Positions 48,088-59,659 of a stretch of 64,000 bases of DNA are shown here, piece after piece (positions within the stretch are counted from its first letter, which is position 1; each line of letters starts with the position of its first letter). The position numbers and the translations under genes were made by a program. Location of the stretch: assembly GCA_030765065.1 (NCBI GenBank), contig CM060975.1:165760993-165824992 (forward strand), written 5' to 3'. The notes below the pieces were generated by a model that saw only the letters and a list, made by a program, of their open reading frames with translations, had not been told where the DNA came from and made no database searches. This DNA is from Deroplatys truncata (taxonomy: Eukaryota > Arthropoda > Insecta > Mantodea > Mantidae).

Positions 48088-48342
48088 TTGAGCCACGCAA
48101 ATGAATTGAGAAAAAAATTAATTGGGCGATATCATATTGCTGATTGGTCTGATGAATTCAGTGATGCACTCGTTATCAAAGAAAACACTGCCAGGAATAT
48201 ATTGACCTCAGGAATACCTCGCTACGTGATATTTCATTTGACTAAGCTTCTGTTGAATAAGCCAGAAGGCAAATTAGAAGAAAAGGAAGGGAAAACTTTT
48301 AGAAAGGTAAAAGAAGCAAGGGCTAGGACAAACAATTGGTAA
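48088..48342 (+). pseudogene. Possible transposase N-terminal helix-turn-helix fragment
   Basis: The frame reads LSHANELRKKLIGRYHIADW, then ALVIKENTARNILTSG. The layout (LRKKLI..Y....DW, then a helix with V/IK..TARNIL) resembles the DNA-binding region of mariner-type transposases. The rest of the 84-codon frame is lysine/glutamate-rich, with no catalytic block. No terminal repeats seen nearby. Low confidence. Confidence 0.3.
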
Positions 48343-48925
48343 TTATTAGTTATAAATAAATATAAAAAATTATGTGGCAATTGTGGATCTGGAGAGATGC
48401 TTGATAGAGCAGATTAGAAGAAAGGTATGGCGTTTCTGGAGAATATTGATATGGATTAGAAAGAGAGAATTATATGTAAAGCAAACAATCAAGGTTCTAA
48501 TAGAAGAAGACATGAAAAAGGGATAGACATACGAAAGCATGCTTTTATCAAGCACCATTTTAACGGCCACTTAGTAATTTAAGAGTTATTTCCAGAACAA
48601 TGAGGTGTGGTAATAGGAGAAAGAAGAACGAAATGCATAATATGATTTGCTAATGGAGATAAATGACAATGATAAGGATTACATATGAAAATAAGTGAAA
48701 GACATACTTATTCACACACAGAGGGAGAGGGAGAGACTGAGAGTGGAAAGGAGGAAAAGAGATAATGACTAATTGGAAAATGCAGAAATATATGGGAGTT
48801 CAGTGAAGTAGTGAGGGAACCGGATAGCTTTTGCTGCTTGTGAAGTGTCACAGTGTCTTGAGCTGTTCTCAAGAAGTCAAAGGAGGTTTTAATGAAAAAA
48901 AAACAGAAAAGGAATTCTACTGTAT
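48343..48925. other. No gene seen; AG-rich and AT-rich sequence
   Basis: A GAGAGG-rich stretch lies at about 48715-48760. Confidence 0.45.
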
Positions 48926-49778
48926 TATACTCACATGACATTCCCTAAAATCTATGGTTTATTAAGGGTATACAAGTTATTCCTACGAAAGTTTATTTTT
49001 ATATCGACTTCATTCTATTCCTTATAAACCTTTCCGGAAATAGCTACATTACACATTTCGTTACAGATTCAAAGGAAATGGCGATATTCAAATGTTTTAG
49101 ACGCTATACTCTGTCCTTAAAATTCCATACTCTTTCCATGACATAGCGAAAAACAACTGAAAATTGACAGGACTTAAAAGAATGATAAACTACTGAACAA
49201 TTCCAACCATTAATAACGGATATCTTGAAAATGGCTAGTGCCACAAAAAGGTTATTTGAAACAAATTGTCTGTTTTAAATAGATCAACATTTCTTGTTCA
49301 GTACGTGTTTGTGTACATTTGAACGTTTACCATTTATACGATATTGTACAAAATTCCTTCCGAATGAAGTGGACTTCAGAGGCTATTCCCAGAAAATTCA
49401 AGACATACATTTCATTTATAATGTAAATGTCTGTAATATATTTTATTTTAATCAAAATCCTTACAGCCATTTTTTAGAAAATAAAAGAATTCGAAACGTG
49501 TTTCATGTAAAAGGTGGCTTGGGGTGGCGATTTTCCTGAAAATCCTCGTGTCGCATCTTTGGAAGGTATTAAAGTTAAATAGCAAGTTTGGTATTTATGC
49601 GACTTTTCGTTTTTGTGTTATCTCTTCAGACACACAAACACAGAATCTTTTTCTAAAAATACTTTTTTTTGGATTCAGGGGGTCTCAAAACATTTTATTC
49701 CGGTGAAATCTCAAAATCGAATTTTTGGGTGGATTGCAATATCTTCTCTACCTGCTATGTACATAGTATACAAAGTAA
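48926..49778 (-). mobile_element. R1 repeat, copy G
   Basis: Reverse orientation: ACTCACATGACATTCCCTAA at the right end, then AATAGCTACATTACACATTT, CCCAGAAAATTCAAGACATA, GCGACTTTTCGTTTTTGTG and GGTGAAATCTC, and a degenerate end palindrome near 49750-49775. Confidence 0.82.
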
Positions 49779-49799
49779 ACATCCTTAATTGATCCTTCT

Positions 49800-50060
49800 A
49801 GAAGGAATTAAGAAGAATATAAAAGAACTATTGCACGTGCATTTAACATTCTTCAGTGCGAAAAACTAACCTGTGCTATTAAGAGAAGAACAACGTTGGA
49901 GATTTTAAAATGTAGACACGGAGAATAATGGAACGCCTAAAATGGACAGAACAAGTAAATGTAGTTGAAACTGACCAAGAAGAAATGGGATGGAATACTG
50001 AATGAGAAGAAACTACTTCAAAGAGGTTTACTGGAAGGTACGGTGAATGGGGAAAAATGT
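49800..50060 (+). pseudogene. LINE C-terminal relic
   Basis: RRTTLEILKCRHGE (about 49889), MERLKWTEQVN (about 49927) and, in another frame, LLQRGLLEGTVNGEK (about 50015) follow the order of insect LINE C-termini (LE.FEMWC..RM.KI.WT, then LL...LEG...G). Stops and frame changes between the pieces show decay. A weak but ordered match. Confidence 0.5.
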
Positions 50061-50599
50061 TCAAGGATCGTTCTCACCTGTTACACTAATTTGAAAATCT
50101 CTTGTAGCATTTGGATGAAGCAGCTGAATAAAATACTTTGGCATCTTACAGCACCATGTGTGACGAATACAGGCCTCCATTCAAATGCAAATGTAGTTTT
50201 GAAGTATAAGAAGGATGTAGTGTAAGTGTAGTGCCCTTGAACCTCAGCGTTAGAGTTGAAAAATAAGCTTTCATTGTTTGGTTGAAGGTTTTAACACGCC
50301 CTCTGAGTAACGATGCCGTGCACATTTTTCAAATTCGACATAATAATACGTGTTCCATATGCGGGGTATTCTGTATATGGATGTTAAAAAAAATCAGCTG
50401 AAAAAACTGTCCCTACAACGGTGTTGGGGAGCGCGTTATATTATATACCTTATGGTTCCCTCTATGGATCCTAAAATGAGTTTATCCAACTCTGAAAGAG
50501 AAATTCTAGCTCTGTTATAAATGTTGTCTACCTGATGTAAATATTAATCTAACTAAAAAAAACAATTAATCAAATTGTTAGTTCCAAATGTGGTAAATT
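50061..50599. other. No gene seen; AT-rich sequence
   Basis: The 86-codon frame 49965-50225 extends out of the LINE relic without further motifs. Confidence 0.4.
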
Positions 50600-51428
50600 T
50601 TACTTTCTCTATCACGCACCTGAAGATAGAGAAGGTATTACTTTGCATCCAAAAATGTATACAGAGATTTTTTGAAAATACGTATTTACATGTTTTGAGA
50701 CACCCTGAACCTAAAAAGAGCATTTTTACAAAGAGGCCCCTTTGTGCGCGTGCGTGAGTATGTGTGGACAGCACAATTCAGAAACTAAAATGCGGATGAA
50801 CACCAAATCTTAGTTGCATATCTTCAAGGATGCGAAACTAAGGTTTCTAAGAAAACCCAACTCCCTCCAACTATATGTTATATGGAAAAGTTTTAGATAC
50901 TTTAGAACTCTTTAAAAATAATATAACATATATTTAAGGTATTTTCATGACAAATAAAATGCCAAGTCCTCTTTATTTGAAAGGAATTTTGTATAACGGA
51001 TAAACCACAAGAGGTAGGCAAAGACGCAATGAATAAAAATATAAATGTATTTAAAAAGCACAATTTATTTCAAATAACATTTTTGTTGTATCAGCTATTT
51101 TTAAGAAAGCTTTTAATATTTGTTTGAATTTTCAATACCTTTTAAGCTTTCTTAAAGTGCTATCGCTGTTTAGTTGTTTCTCACGACGTCGTAGAAACAA
51201 TAAGGAATTTAAAGGCCAGTATACAGCGACCAGCTTTTAAACATGTGAGTATTGCTTCAGTTTCTTCAATCCCCTTGTACCTACAACGAAATGTATAAAT
51301 ATACCTATTATTTCTACAAAGGTTATCTCGGCAAACATGAACTAACTGGATACATTAGCTTACCTAAGGATAGTTTCTAGAAGCTATATAAAACGATAAT
51401 GGGTAGGGAAAAATTATGTGAATATAAC
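50600..51428 (+). mobile_element. R1 repeat, copy H
   Basis: TTACTTTCTCTATCACGCAC at the left, then CACAATTCAGAAACTAAAA, TTATTTCAAATAACATTTTT, AACGAAATGTATAAATATA, and GGTAGGGAAAAATTATGTG at the right. More diverged than copies B, D and F. Confidence 0.8.
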
Positions 51429-51442
51429 GCCTCACCTCAGGA

Positions 51443-52203
51443 GTTTTACTGTTTCTACTACGTGCATACAGTGTTTAAGTAGAGTAAATATTTCAATTCA
51501 CTCAGAAATCTGATATCGATAGTTCACTGGTAATACATGCTTTGAGGCACCCTGAATTAAAATATGCAAAAAAAAAAAACAAAAAAAAATCCGCGCGCTT
51601 GTGTGTATGTGTGCCTGCGAGCAACATAACTCAAAAACGAAACTTCACGAGTAACAAACTTGCTTTTTAAGTTCAGTATCTTCCAAGAATGCGTCACAAA
51701 TATTTTCAGTAAAATCCCACAACCAATTATCCTTTACATGGAAGAAATATTCGTTTTTTATTTGCTCAAAACTAACTGTAACAGTTTTGATTGAAATAAG
51801 AATGTTTAAAATATTTGGATGACCAATAAAGTGTATATCTTAAATTTTAAATTTTTAGTCTGTGAGGTCCCCTTTATTTGATTGAATTTTGTGTAATTTA
51901 GAATTACAAGGAAACCATTAAAGACAAACAAAAATGTACTACAGGAAAAATTCATATATAAAATATGCTGAGGTTCTAACGGAGATGCTTTAAAGTTTTA
52001 TTCTTTCTCTCCCCCTTTCATTATTTCCCATTCTATGATTCTACTTGTTTGTTTTACATAATTTGAAATTTTCACTAGGAAAAATACATCGTGATTTGTA
52101 TAGAATTTGGTATAGAAGAGTCACTTTTTAAATGAATAATACAATGTATATTGGATATGTCTGAATTTGTCGTTGGTAGAGAAAGTCATGCCAATGTAAC
52201 ATA
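51443..52203 (+). mobile_element. R1 repeat, copy I, directly after copy H
   Basis: GTTTCTACTACGTGCATACA at the left end, CATAACTCAAAAACGAAA, AACTTGCTTTTTAAGTTCAG, and GGTAGAGAAAGTCATGCCAA at the right. Same orientation as H and separated from it by only about 15 bp. Confidence 0.78.
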
Positions 52204-52745
52204 TCAGAATTTTTACTTAAGAAGAAAAGAAGTTGCATAAAATGGTAAATTATTTAAAATAGAATATTTCTAAAATGGTGACGTAGTCAGACTACCGCGC
52301 GCGGTCAATGTCAGCCCAAATCGCTACACCCTTGCCTTCTATTCTATACGCTTCCCTCGTGGTAGCGACTCCGATATCGCAGCCCTAGTGATAAGGCACC
52401 CTTTTAATGCTAACCTGAACTTAGTTCCTTTATAGGTGAGAAAAGTGAATTAAATAAATGTATAGGTTTGCAATGAACTCAATGTTGTATGCCTGTAAAT
52501 TATTACTTGGTCTATGTAGGTCTTGTCTTTGAGTGGTCTCTTTGTTGAGGATATCTGAATTTATGAAGACATTTTGGTTGTCAGCTGCTATTAGAGGTAC
52601 AGCTAGAGTATACTCGTAACCAAATCGTAACATTTTAAATCATTTAAGCATTTGTTTACAACGAATTGATCACTTTGCCCATGACATTCTTTGCATTACC
52701 TTTATGTATAATGATTTTTTAGCATCTACTGAATCACCCTATAAT
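52204..52745. other. No gene seen
   Basis: Mixed sequence with no repeat recognised. Confidence 0.45.
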
Positions 52746-53003
52746 AGGCCGTTCTCTGTGGTGTAGTGGTTACCATGCTAGCCTCTGGTTCCCGAGGTCA
52801 CGGTTTCAAACCCGGCGGAGTGCGATGGATTTTTTCGGTCGTAAAAATCCTTAGCAGGGCGTAGATTTACGGCACGTAAAAGAACCTCAAACCAAATAAA
52901 GAGACCCCTGTGCCAAATTACCGGTTTTTGACGCCCAATATAAAATGGAACGCTAAGGACCACAACAGTTAAAGAGCGTCCATAAATAAAACCCAATTTA
53001 ATT
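52746..53003 (+). mobile_element. tRNA-derived SINE family S1, full-length copy
   Basis: CTCTGTGGTGTAGTGGTTAC (A-box region), TTTCAAACCCGGCGG (B box) near 52805, GTCGTAAAAATCCTTAGCA, a ~35-bp deletion relative to the 20379 copy, and a 3' end AAGAGCGTCCATAAATAAAA. Confidence 0.85.
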
Positions 53004-53214
53004 TTAATTTAACCCCATATTATAATTCCAAAGGCCTTAATGCGTAAAAAAACATAATATTAATCTGTTTTAGGATGTTATTATTTCTAAAAGGAATTAA
53101 TAATTTGATTCAAATCTTTCAGAGCTCATTTTGGAAGATATATAATCAATACAATCCTTCCAATTCATACTATAGAACATACTATTGGCGCACTGCGAAC
53201 TACTTAGGTCTATT
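53004..53214. other. No gene seen; AT-rich sequence
   Basis: No repeat or motif recognised. Confidence 0.4.
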
Positions 53215-53690
53215 GTACCTACCAACCCTCAGGAGGAAGGGATGAAGTGAAGGAACCACAAGAGTCTGCAGATCGTGAGTAGTAAGGTCACAGAGACGCG
53301 CAGCTGTCCCTAGCAGTTCCAAACTCACAGACCCGTCCCACTGCTGGAGCTGCCTGGAGAGGGCGATGAATGGCCGTCAACCAAGCAGCCCTCTAGTGTC
53401 CACGGAAAGTACGCTTTCCTTTGAGGAAGCTTCCGCGCCGTCTGCCCGGTACCGCTAGACACCACAAAACCTAGAAGCACACCTGAAAAATGAGTAGGAA
53501 ACGAAATGAAAAGGAAATGATAGAGAGCAAATCGTTGTTGATGAGAAATCATCGCAGCATTCGCCTACCGACCAGCAAAGTTCACGATAAACCAATGGTC
53601 AGGTTGGGCGGTCGAAGGGAATCGAATCCGGAAACTCCCGAATGCAAGCCTCACATGTTAATATGGAGTCATCTCGCTCGGTCACTTCAT
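53215..53690 (-). mobile_element. Long tRNA-derived SINE (family R2), minus strand
   Basis: Head at about 53610-53685 (plus strand GGGAATCGAATCCGG, then GAGTCATCTCGCTCGGTCAC). Then CAGCATTCGCCTACCGACCA and a GC-rich body ending near CTCAGGAGGAAGGGATGAAG. Confidence 0.82.
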
Positions 53691-54110
53691 AGCATACTCA
53701 GTATATGAAACCAAGAAATTTTATATCACTGGATTCAGTGATTATCTACTGCATCCTCAAGTCTTTAACGCTTTTGTTTTATTACCAGACGACCCGTGCG
53801 AATTATTCGCACAGCGTCGACAAAAAATGCTTAAATATTAGACTGGCTTGGCTCACAGGCTTTTTTAAAATTAAAAGCCATGTTTAATAAACAATAAGTC
53901 GCAAAATCTTCATATATACACAAGAGAAAGGAAGCCAAGTGTCATTCACTTTTTGATACTAAAACCTTTTATGGACATACCTTTGTGTTTGAGGTTATTT
54001 TGAAATGTGAAATTGTTAACGAGATAATGTCCATGATGTGTCCTTTTATTTTGTTTCCTCCCAGGGAATATTTATTGACATGGATTTTATAATTAAAACA
54101 CACATATATA
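53691..54110. other. No gene seen; AT-rich sequence
   Basis: No repeat or motif recognised. Confidence 0.4.
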
Positions 54111-55791
54111 CCAGGTGAGTCAGCTGCAACCTATTTATTTTGGAATTTATGCAACACGCTAAGCGACATATGTGACTTACGCCTTTCTTGAATGCCTTCT
54201 AATGGCTGATTTGTGTAACACCTTATAAAGGAGGGATACATAACTGAGTGTATAAGTGTTTTACGGGACAGAATGCAATCGCTATGTATGTAGATGCGAA
54301 AAACATCCCACCCTGACACTGAGAGCTTCATTAGCAATTTTAGCCAATTTTACAAACTTTTATTCTTTAGCAAACATCCATGCACCCCTTTGAGAACGCC
54401 CCTGAAGGAACAACATCGGTTGACAAAACCATTTGAAAACAAAATGGCAGATCTACGCAGTGCGACCAATTGGATTTAAGCTGTTATCCAATGTACAGCC
54501 TTGTCAAAAAATGCTGAGTATTAGGTAGATAATTTCTCTTATTTCACAAACTATATGGCGTATTTCAGATCATACAGTAACTGTAATGACTGATGCATTT
54601 TATTTGTTTCAATTAAAACTACCAAACCGAGCTCAAAACATTGTATGGCGCTGCAAAAAGCGTGTAAAAATTCGAGGTGGGGTCTAGTTCTGCGATTAGT
54701 AATTCGTATAGGAACCTCAGCTCGCAAGGTAGCATTGGTCCAATGGTATTATCATGGTTGCTTTAATACTGTGCTACTTTAATTGGGGTTCAAATACTTC
54801 TGGTGAATTTCAAACTTTTTATTACATTTGTTTTATCTCTTTGGGACTACAATTTGATATTATGATATAAATAACATTTTTGATAACATTATAAGTGTGT
54901 ACAAAATAGAATAATCGCCATGTTTACCACCGCAAAGAAGAAGAACGCAAAGCCCAAATCATATACGGGCACATTCATACGTGAAGAAGGCAGGCAGATT
55001 ACACCGCGCATGTTACAGCATGCAAGAAGGTCTCTCCGGCAACGTACACAAATGTGCATTGATGAAGGGGTTCGTCATTTTAAACATTTACTTCGTTGAT
55101 GATATCCACGCTCTTTAACAATATATTATTCTGTTTACCCTGAACTTAGCACATTTACAACTTCTTTGTCAATAGAAGAAGTGAAACATAAGGTTTAAAC
55201 ATGAAACAAAAACTGTTATGTTTAATATCGTCGATATGCGCCCAAAAGAATGGAAGCTAACTACGGAACACTGTTTACAACACCAGATAGGTACAGATTA
55301 TTAGGGTAAACATAATACACAACTATATGATTGTAATCCTTGTGTCTTTGGCACACAGGAGGCCCAGTAAGAAAAATAAATAAATTAGTATACTAAAATA
55401 CAGAAAATAAATATAAGGAGAAAAAAAGAACCAAAACAATTTTATATTTGTATCAGTTTCGAACATCCGAAGCTAATCTTTGCTTTACCACCTTCCGGCA
55501 GCTAAACCACTCGGCCAGAATCCACGTAGTTTATCGCGCTCTTCGGGAAAACGTTCCTCCATCTCCTTGCAAGCATTATATCCATGAAACGCCGTATTTT
55601 TTAAGGCTTTCGCAGCTCTTTGGTTCTCATTCAGGCCTTTAATCATTAATGGGGAATTGCGCAGGTATAGTACCAAATAGAAGTGCAGAGCTACAACAAC
55701 AGTTTGTCTGCTAAAAGGGTCAATGGTTTCACATTAGTCTATAAACTGCAGGTTACATAGATACGAATACCTAGGGGCAGCTGACTCACCT

Positions 55792-55793
<2 letters not shown>
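54111..55793. mobile_element. Element with 17-bp terminal inverted repeats in TATA sites, non-coding
   Basis: CCAGGTGAGTCAGCTGC at 54111-54127 and its exact complement at 55777-55793, flanked on both sides by TATATA. About 1.68 kb. The interior has no transposase motif (longest frames 61-68 codons), so this is a non-autonomous or decayed DNA transposon, consistent with TA-target insertion. Confidence 0.65.

Positions 55794-55853
<60 letters not shown>
55794..55853 (+). repeat. (TA)n microsatellite between two TIR elements
   Basis: About 29 TA units lying exactly between the right end of one TIR element and the left end of the next. Confidence 0.97.
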
Positions 55854-55855
<2 letters not shown>

Positions 55856-57410
55856 GGGTGAATCTTCTCAGCCTGCGGATTGAGAAGTTATGGAGTCCCA
55901 GCGTTGTGCAGACTATACTGTAAGACCTATCCACTGCATCGCGTCGGCCGAAATGACTGCTTTGCACCGCTTTTCGTACACTCACTTGCACTTGTAGTGC
56001 AAAAGTGTGCGCGTTGGCCTTCAGTAATGATGGCCCAGGTTCATATACTGTCATTTGAAGCTACTTTTTATGTTTAGTAAATTTAACGAGAACTGATCGC
56101 TTGGCATGGAAGCGTCGTTTCCTTAATTAGCTTAATTATGCAAATTGGATTAAAACACAAATTGTTACTTGCTAGAATGTGCTTTAATCAACATCATAAA
56201 TAAATCAAGAAACAAATAAAAAACACATTTATTTGTAGGCGTGATTTGAACTTCTGTCCTTTACTATGCCTTTCCAGCATGTCAGGCATTGCACTACTAG
56301 AGCAGCACGCTAGCAACGAGCATCACTGTAGCCCTAATCAGGGACTGGTGAATGCGGTGTCAGCACCTGTGTTTTGCATCGTTTGTAGAATGCAGGGTTG
56401 CCGAAAGTGTTTTCACTTTAAGTTTATGGGAGTTGTAAACAAAACCACGTGACAAGACAGCACCTCATTGTCTGGTGGGCAAACTGCAACTTTTCCCGCT
56501 TAGCATGTCGTCTCTTCCTCTACATATAACAGTTCAGCTCAGATCGTAACATTTTGTGGTTATTCTCGTACACAGAAATTTGAAAAACCCATTATTGCAA
56601 GAGTTGCATTTATGAAACAAAATGTGTTTGTTCAGATTCACCTATAAGTACATGAACCGTTATAGCAGAGGGTTTAAGAGGTTATGCGCAGGCGCTGCAG
56701 TTCATTTCCGGTTTCCGGATAGGCCGCCAGTGTACTTTTGGAACGTGCTCTGCCACTGTGGAAAACATAAACGCGGAAAATGGAAAGAGGACAACGTGTT
56801 AAATGCTTTTAACAAATTCTATGAAGAGTACCCACCTTTAATAGACAATGTATATGGTTGCCCATTATTTAGCAATAATTGAACTGCTTTGTTAGTGATG
56901 CAGAATTGTTCCACGGATTGCTTGGTTCGCGTTTGTTTTCTGTGGTTTTCTAACTTTTAATGCTAATCATTTTCTTAACTTGTTGACTCACAAAAGATTA
57001 AAGAAAAAGTGGTATATTGATATTAGCATTTATTCATATGATTTCTAAAACCTGATGTATAGAAGAGTTTAATCTAACACCTTTAATCACAGATGCCGAA
57101 CTGTTCAGGTAGCGCTTTTACTCGTCTACTCTTAGCAGTATGTGTTAGAAGTTTAGGTTATAAGGCAAAATATAGAAATAAGACATAAGACATTTAAAAA
57201 TTAATATCCCCAAGCTGCGCAATATACGGTATTCGCATTCTGTCTGAAGCAATTTCCTCTCATGGTGACTTAGTTCCCGTCAGCCTCCACGTGGTGCTGC
57301 CATATGCTCGGCGGAGTGATACATTTAAATTTTGTGTACTTCTCTTTTCAACTTGTTAAAAAGCTATAGGTCCCGATCCGCAGGATGAGAAGACTCACGC
57401 GCGCTTGCGT
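55854..57410. mobile_element. Second element with terminal inverted repeats, carrying R5 copy 2
   Basis: Left end GGTGAATCTTCTCAGCCTGC (from 55856) and, inverted, CGTGAGTCTTCTCATCCTGC near 57379-57398, with GGATC following inside on both. Flanked by (TA)n on both sides (55794-55853 and 57411-57450). No transposase frame. It contains the R5 segment 56404-57330. The outer ends resemble those of the neighbouring element (CC(A/G)GGTGA(G/A)TC). Confidence 0.62.
56404..57330 (+). repeat. Duplicated segment R5, copy 2
   Basis: Matches 41046-41970 throughout, including CCACGTGACAAGACAGC, TTTATGAAACAAAATGTGTT and CCTCCACGTGGTGCTGCCAT. The frame 56622-56882 (86 codons) overlaps the position of the small frame in copy 1 but in another register. 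Confidence 0.78.
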
Positions 57411-57415
57411 GTGTG

Positions 57416-57450
<35 letters not shown>
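57411..57450 (+). repeat. (TA)n microsatellite
   Basis: GTATGTATATATA tract of about 17 TA units, preceded by GTGTGT. Confidence 0.93.
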
Positions 57451-57454
<4 letters not shown>

Positions 57455-57789
57455 ACTGGCCGTAGATGTACTTACAACGCGCCAATGCACAGACAAAAAG
57501 GCGACCAACCGCGATTGGAATCTTACTCCTCAGCCAGTCCAATGCAGGTATAAACGTTCTTGCACTTATGTATATTTTAAATTTTGCAAGGAGGTTTTAC
57601 GGCTGCGTTAAGAGATAGGATGTTTGGTAAATCTATATGACTCCATAGCATTTCATCTACTTTTAACGGTAGTGTTGCGTTAATTCGAGGTAACGTCATG
57701 GCAATTTATGTAAAATAGAAAATTTCAAGTGAATGACAATATGATTAGGAAGAAGAAGGAAGACTAGGATCTCGACTTATAAGATCCTT
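57451..57789. other. No gene seen
   Basis: No repeat or motif recognised. Confidence 0.4.
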
Positions 57790-58440
57790 TGTGCCCAAGA
57801 TCCTGACGTGGTACCCCCAGAAGGGAGGGGTAAAGTGAGAGGAGACAGGGCGGCCGGACCAAGGAAGGGAAGAGGCCAGGGTAGCCGGTGCAACGGGCTC
57901 CCAACCCTCCAGCTTGCTGGGAGGCGGTGACACGGAGACAACCCCCATTCGGGTGCACGATGGATTACTTAGAGCATCCTGCAACGCCGAGGATCATGCT
58001 AACACTTGCAACCCTGAAACAGACGAAATAGCTGAAAGGTGAAGTGAAATTAGAATGTAAATGAAACTCAGGGACAGGAAATTCTTGTCATGCAATGAAC
58101 CTTCCCAGCATTCGCCTAGCACACCGACGAAATGGAATAAATTGTTCTTCCACACAAACCGTGTGTTGGACAAGGTTAGAAAGGTAGAATCAGACGATTG
58201 AAAAATTCAATGCAATAGCCGGAATTTGAACCAGGGATCTTCTGGTCTCCGTCCGGTTGTTCTAACAACTGAGCTACCATGGCAACATGCATTGGCATTG
58301 AATTTTTCATCGTCTGATTCTACCTTTCCAGACCGGGGAAACCTCCGAAACAAATCCATGGTCAGAATTGTTGGCCGTGGGAATCGAATCTCCGGAATGC
58401 GGATCACAGACGTTACCGCCTGAGCCATCCCGCTCGGTGA
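57790..58440 (-). mobile_element. Long tRNA-derived SINE (family R2), minus strand, interrupted by a hairpin insertion
   Basis: Head at about 58375-58440 (GGGAATCGAATCTCCGG, TGAGCCATCCCGCTCGGTGA). Body at 57790-58130 with CAGCATTCGCCTAGCACACC. The order is broken at about 58176-58332 by a tRNA-like hairpin. CCATGGTCAGAATTGTTGGC lies on the head side of the interruption. Confidence 0.75.
58176..58332 (-). other. tRNA-like sequence inside a hairpin with ~35-bp arms
   Basis: The arms are GAAAGGTAGAATCAGACGAT (58183) plus GAAAAATTCAATGC, and their complement at 58294-58330. The loop holds, on the minus strand, GCCATGGTAGCTCAGTTGTT (A-box region) and CTGGTTCAAATTCCGGCT (B box). Its spacing is near that of a tRNA, but the acceptor stem does not pair. 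Confidence 0.7.
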
Positions 58441-59659
58441 CGATATGATCAACCATTTAAGGACTAAAAATGAAGGAAGGAAACGTTTGCTATGGTATAA
58501 AACACCGATCACTCGTGCTAGAGACGCCAGGGTAATCACTATGCACATAGCGCAGTGGCTCTGTATGAACGTTTGGGAATTTATTTTAATTCGAACTTAT
58601 TGTTGCGTGGAGTCATATAATGTTGAATAGATAAATTCGTTACCTGACCCGTGTTAACGCTTTCAGTGAATGCTCATTTATATAATTCCATTAAATACTT
58701 TTCATAATACTTCTTCCAAACCGCCTGCAAACCTTAGTGAAAATTATAGAGGGGATTGTTTCATTCATAGAGCCCCTTCTATAGGCACAGCCCGGGCCTT
58801 GACTCGGGAAACAACAATGGTGTTATAACTCGTTGAAATGCATGTCACATTTACTCCCTGGTGCTTACTCACAGACTTTGTGGAGGATGGTGAATGTCAA
58901 TCCCTTTACTTTTGTATTAAACTTACCTATTTAGAGTTTTTTAGAACCTATAAAGAGTTTGTTACTGCAAACTAATCTTTAGCCTATAATTGGATATGTA
59001 TGAGAGGCAGAGTTTTGGTGCTCTTTATCATCTAAAAACTCTGTTCGTTTATTACTGAAGGGAGATTATGTGGTGAAAGCAAAGTTGACCCAAAGTTGAA
59101 CATTGTGAGGCATTCTGTGACTGCAAATATGTGAAGAAATATCTGTTTAACTTATTTGAATAGAGGCACGTCAAAATCTCACGATGACACAATTCAGCTG
59201 TGAAGTAAACACAATGCCATTAATCTTTATCGCGCTTATGCAGTTTAAAACCAGAGCTACAGATGTCAGTCCAAGAATTCATGGTCTCTTCTAAGATTTC
59301 TCATCTTATATTCCTATGCAATAAGTGTCTTAACGTGACATAGAACATATTATTTGCATCCTGGAGCATATGAATGCTTTGCAACGGCAGGTTCTTCATA
59401 TTTCACGCCAATGAAATCTGACTAATACAACGTGACGACCTCCGTGCTAATAATCTGCTACGTTTGTTCCCCTCTAGTGCTTCAGAGTGTTACTGGAAGA
59501 GCATCAATTCGATACGAGAAATTATTGGACTGCTAGTCCCTCACCTTCTGTTTAATCAGGCAACATCCATTAACCAAAGGACGTATAAATAAAAGCTTTG
59601 CTCGAATCTGCAGTAATATCGCAATTCAAACAACTCATTGAGTTTGAGCTCAACCCAGT
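58441..59659. other. No gene seen; AT-rich sequence
   Basis: No repeat or motif recognised. Confidence 0.45.

Noticed and set aside
55734..56054. 106-codon minus-strand frame
   Set aside because: Its middle is (TA)n read as Ile-Tyr repeats, spanning the junction of two transposon ends.
58210..58290. Functional tRNA gene
   Set aside because: The 5' and 3' ends do not form an acceptor stem; it is a SINE-like head within a hairpin.
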